Part shown: positions 13,806 to 14,235 of the stretch, one piece after another
How the letters are laid out: each line of letters starts with the position of its first letter
How positions within the stretch are numbered: the first letter of the stretch is position 1
Assembly: GCA_001773855.1 (NCBI GenBank)
Contig: MEXZ01000051.1
Location: forward strand, 16,338-30,572
Direction of reading: 5' to 3'
DNA: 14,235 nucleotides
DNA from: Candidatus Aminicenantes bacterium RBG_13_64_14
Lineage (GTDB): Bacteria; Acidobacteriota; Aminicenantia; Aminicenantales; Saccharicenantaceae
The notes under the pieces: generated by a model
Database searches by the model: none
The model's input: the letters and a program-made list of their open reading frames with translations, nothing else
What the model was told of the DNA's origin: nothing
Made by a program: the position numbers and the translations under genes

Positions 13806-13873
13806 AAACGCTCATCCGGATCACCCTGCTGGCCATCGCGGCTCTGATGATCGCCGTCCTGGTCGTTTTCTAG
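13802..13873 (+). CDS. Single-helix membrane microprotein (23 aa)
   Basis: [20 protein letters not shown] followed by VVF: two positive charges at the start and then one unbroken hydrophobic helix, so it should sit in the inner membrane. It is not homologous to anything I can name. Evidence that it is translated: a perfect AGGAGG (13789-13794) 7 nt before the ATG, a 4-nt ATGA overlap with the RHH stop, and a stop codon directly after the helix followed by a strong hairpin. Its place in the SPFH operon suggests it binds or tunes the SPFH complex, but this is inference. An alternative is a small inner-membrane toxin-like peptide, with the RHH protein controlling expression. Confidence 0.65.
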   Translation: MKTLIRITLLAIAALMIAVLVVF

Positions 13874-13909
13874 CCGGGAAGCCCCGGCAATCATGCCGGG
13901 GAGTCCCGG
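13874..13909 (+). terminator. Strong hairpin after the SPFH operon (no T-run)
   Basis: CCCCGGCA (13882-13889) pairs with TGCCGGGG (13894-13901) around an ATCA loop. CCGGGA (13874-13879) pairs with TCCCGG (13904-13909), and a symmetrical AG/AG internal loop separates the stems. It starts right after the microprotein stop. No T-run follows, so it may pause transcription or protect the mRNA end rather than terminate alone. Confidence 0.45.
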
Positions 13910-13911
13910 GA

Positions 13912-13940
13912 TTGACTTCGCTCCCGGGCTGTTCTACCTT
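13912..13940 (+). promoter_or_regulatory. Weak promoter candidate for the last gene
   Basis: TTGACT (13912-13917), a 17-bp spacer and TACCTT (13935-13940). The -35 box is good and the -10 box poor (3/6). The predicted start near 13947 is directly at the ATG of an 11-codon reading frame (13948-13983) that overlaps the next gene's start. Confidence 0.35.
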
Positions 13941-13979
13941 GGAACCGATGAGGAAAAGTGTCCGGGCCGGGGGGACGTC

Positions 13980-14235
13980 ATGAAGCGGGCCATCCAGGTC
14001 GGGCTGGCCATCGCCTTTTTGGCACTGGCCATATTCGTCGTCCAACCCGCCCGCGAACAGGAGAACAGGGTCGACCTCAACCGGCGGCCTTCTTCCGGCG
14101 TTGTGTTCATGGCGGAGGCGACCCTCCGCAACGTCATCAAGCGGGACATCGTCTACACCATCAAGCCCGGACCGGGGGGAGGCGCGCCGCGCGTTCGGAC
14201 GCTCCGCGTCGGCGCCGTGGACAGGCTCGCCACCG
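13980..14235 (+). CDS. Exported protein of unknown function, N-terminal part only
   Basis: 85 codons are visible before the window ends. The product begins MKRAIQVGLAIAFLALAIFV, a clear signal peptide or N-terminal anchor, followed by a basic, Arg-rich mature part (REQENRVDLNRRPSSG, then ATLRNVIKRDIVYTI) and a Gly/Pro turn. No family can be named from this fragment. GGGGGGA lies about 4 nt before the ATG. The ATG overlaps, as ATGA, the stop of an 11-codon upstream frame. It follows the SPFH operon by 106 nt and may be a separate transcript. Confidence 0.7.
   Translation, partial: MKRAIQVGLAIAFLALAIFVVQPAREQENRVDLNRRPSSGVVFMAEATLRNVIKRDIVYTIKPGPGGGAPRVRTLRVGAVDRLAT

Overview
The window is GC-rich bacterial DNA with about a dozen protein genes, no RNA genes, no CRISPR array and no intact mobile element. 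The content is an exported fucosidase, an exported mannosidase, a sodium/solute symporter, Tat-exported redox proteins with 4Fe-4S motifs and a small cysteine-rich TIGR04076 protein. This suggests a saccharolytic, probably anaerobic bacterium from an environmental lineage; Acidobacteriota- or Aminicenantes-like would fit. That placement is an inference from gene style. No marker gene is present to prove it.

Layout. (1) 1-3400: a sodium:solute symporter (minus strand, 3' end outside the window) is divergent from a lipoprotein-type GH29 alpha-L-fucosidase. (2) 3401-3570: two strong palindromes resembling REP elements, then a TATAAT box. (3) 3571-5726: an ABC-2 exporter pair, permease then ATPase, facing a 101-aa conserved-looking protein of unknown function at 5740-6045. 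(4) 6208-6660: a TIGR04076 protein with a possible Tat leader and two plausible starts, followed by a 220-bp intergenic region built of nested inverted repeats. (5) 11189-6883 (minus): a probable operon of a secreted unknown protein, a sugar-binding lipoprotein and an exported GH38 alpha-mannosidase, driven by a promoter so close to the first ATG that the transcript may be leaderless. (6) 11377-12618: a Tat-exported aldo/keto reductase with a C-terminal two-cluster ferredoxin domain, ending at a textbook terminator. (7) 12743-13873: an SPFH/band-7 membrane protein, a 56-aa ribbon-helix-helix (Arc-like) protein and a 23-aa one-helix membrane microprotein, tightly packed. (8) 13980 to the end: the start of an exported protein of unknown function.

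How the parts may work together. The fucosidase, mannosidase, symporter and sugar-binding lipoprotein fit trimming of fucose- and mannose-containing glycans in the periplasm or at the cell surface, with uptake of the products. The SPFH operon is the most striking part. Its near-consensus promoter carries three perfect 8-bp palindromes whose centres are exactly 11 bp apart, covering the spacer, the -10 box and the expected start of transcription. This is the arrangement expected of an operator filled by a row of ribbon-helix-helix dimers, so the 56-aa protein is the obvious candidate repressor of its own operon.
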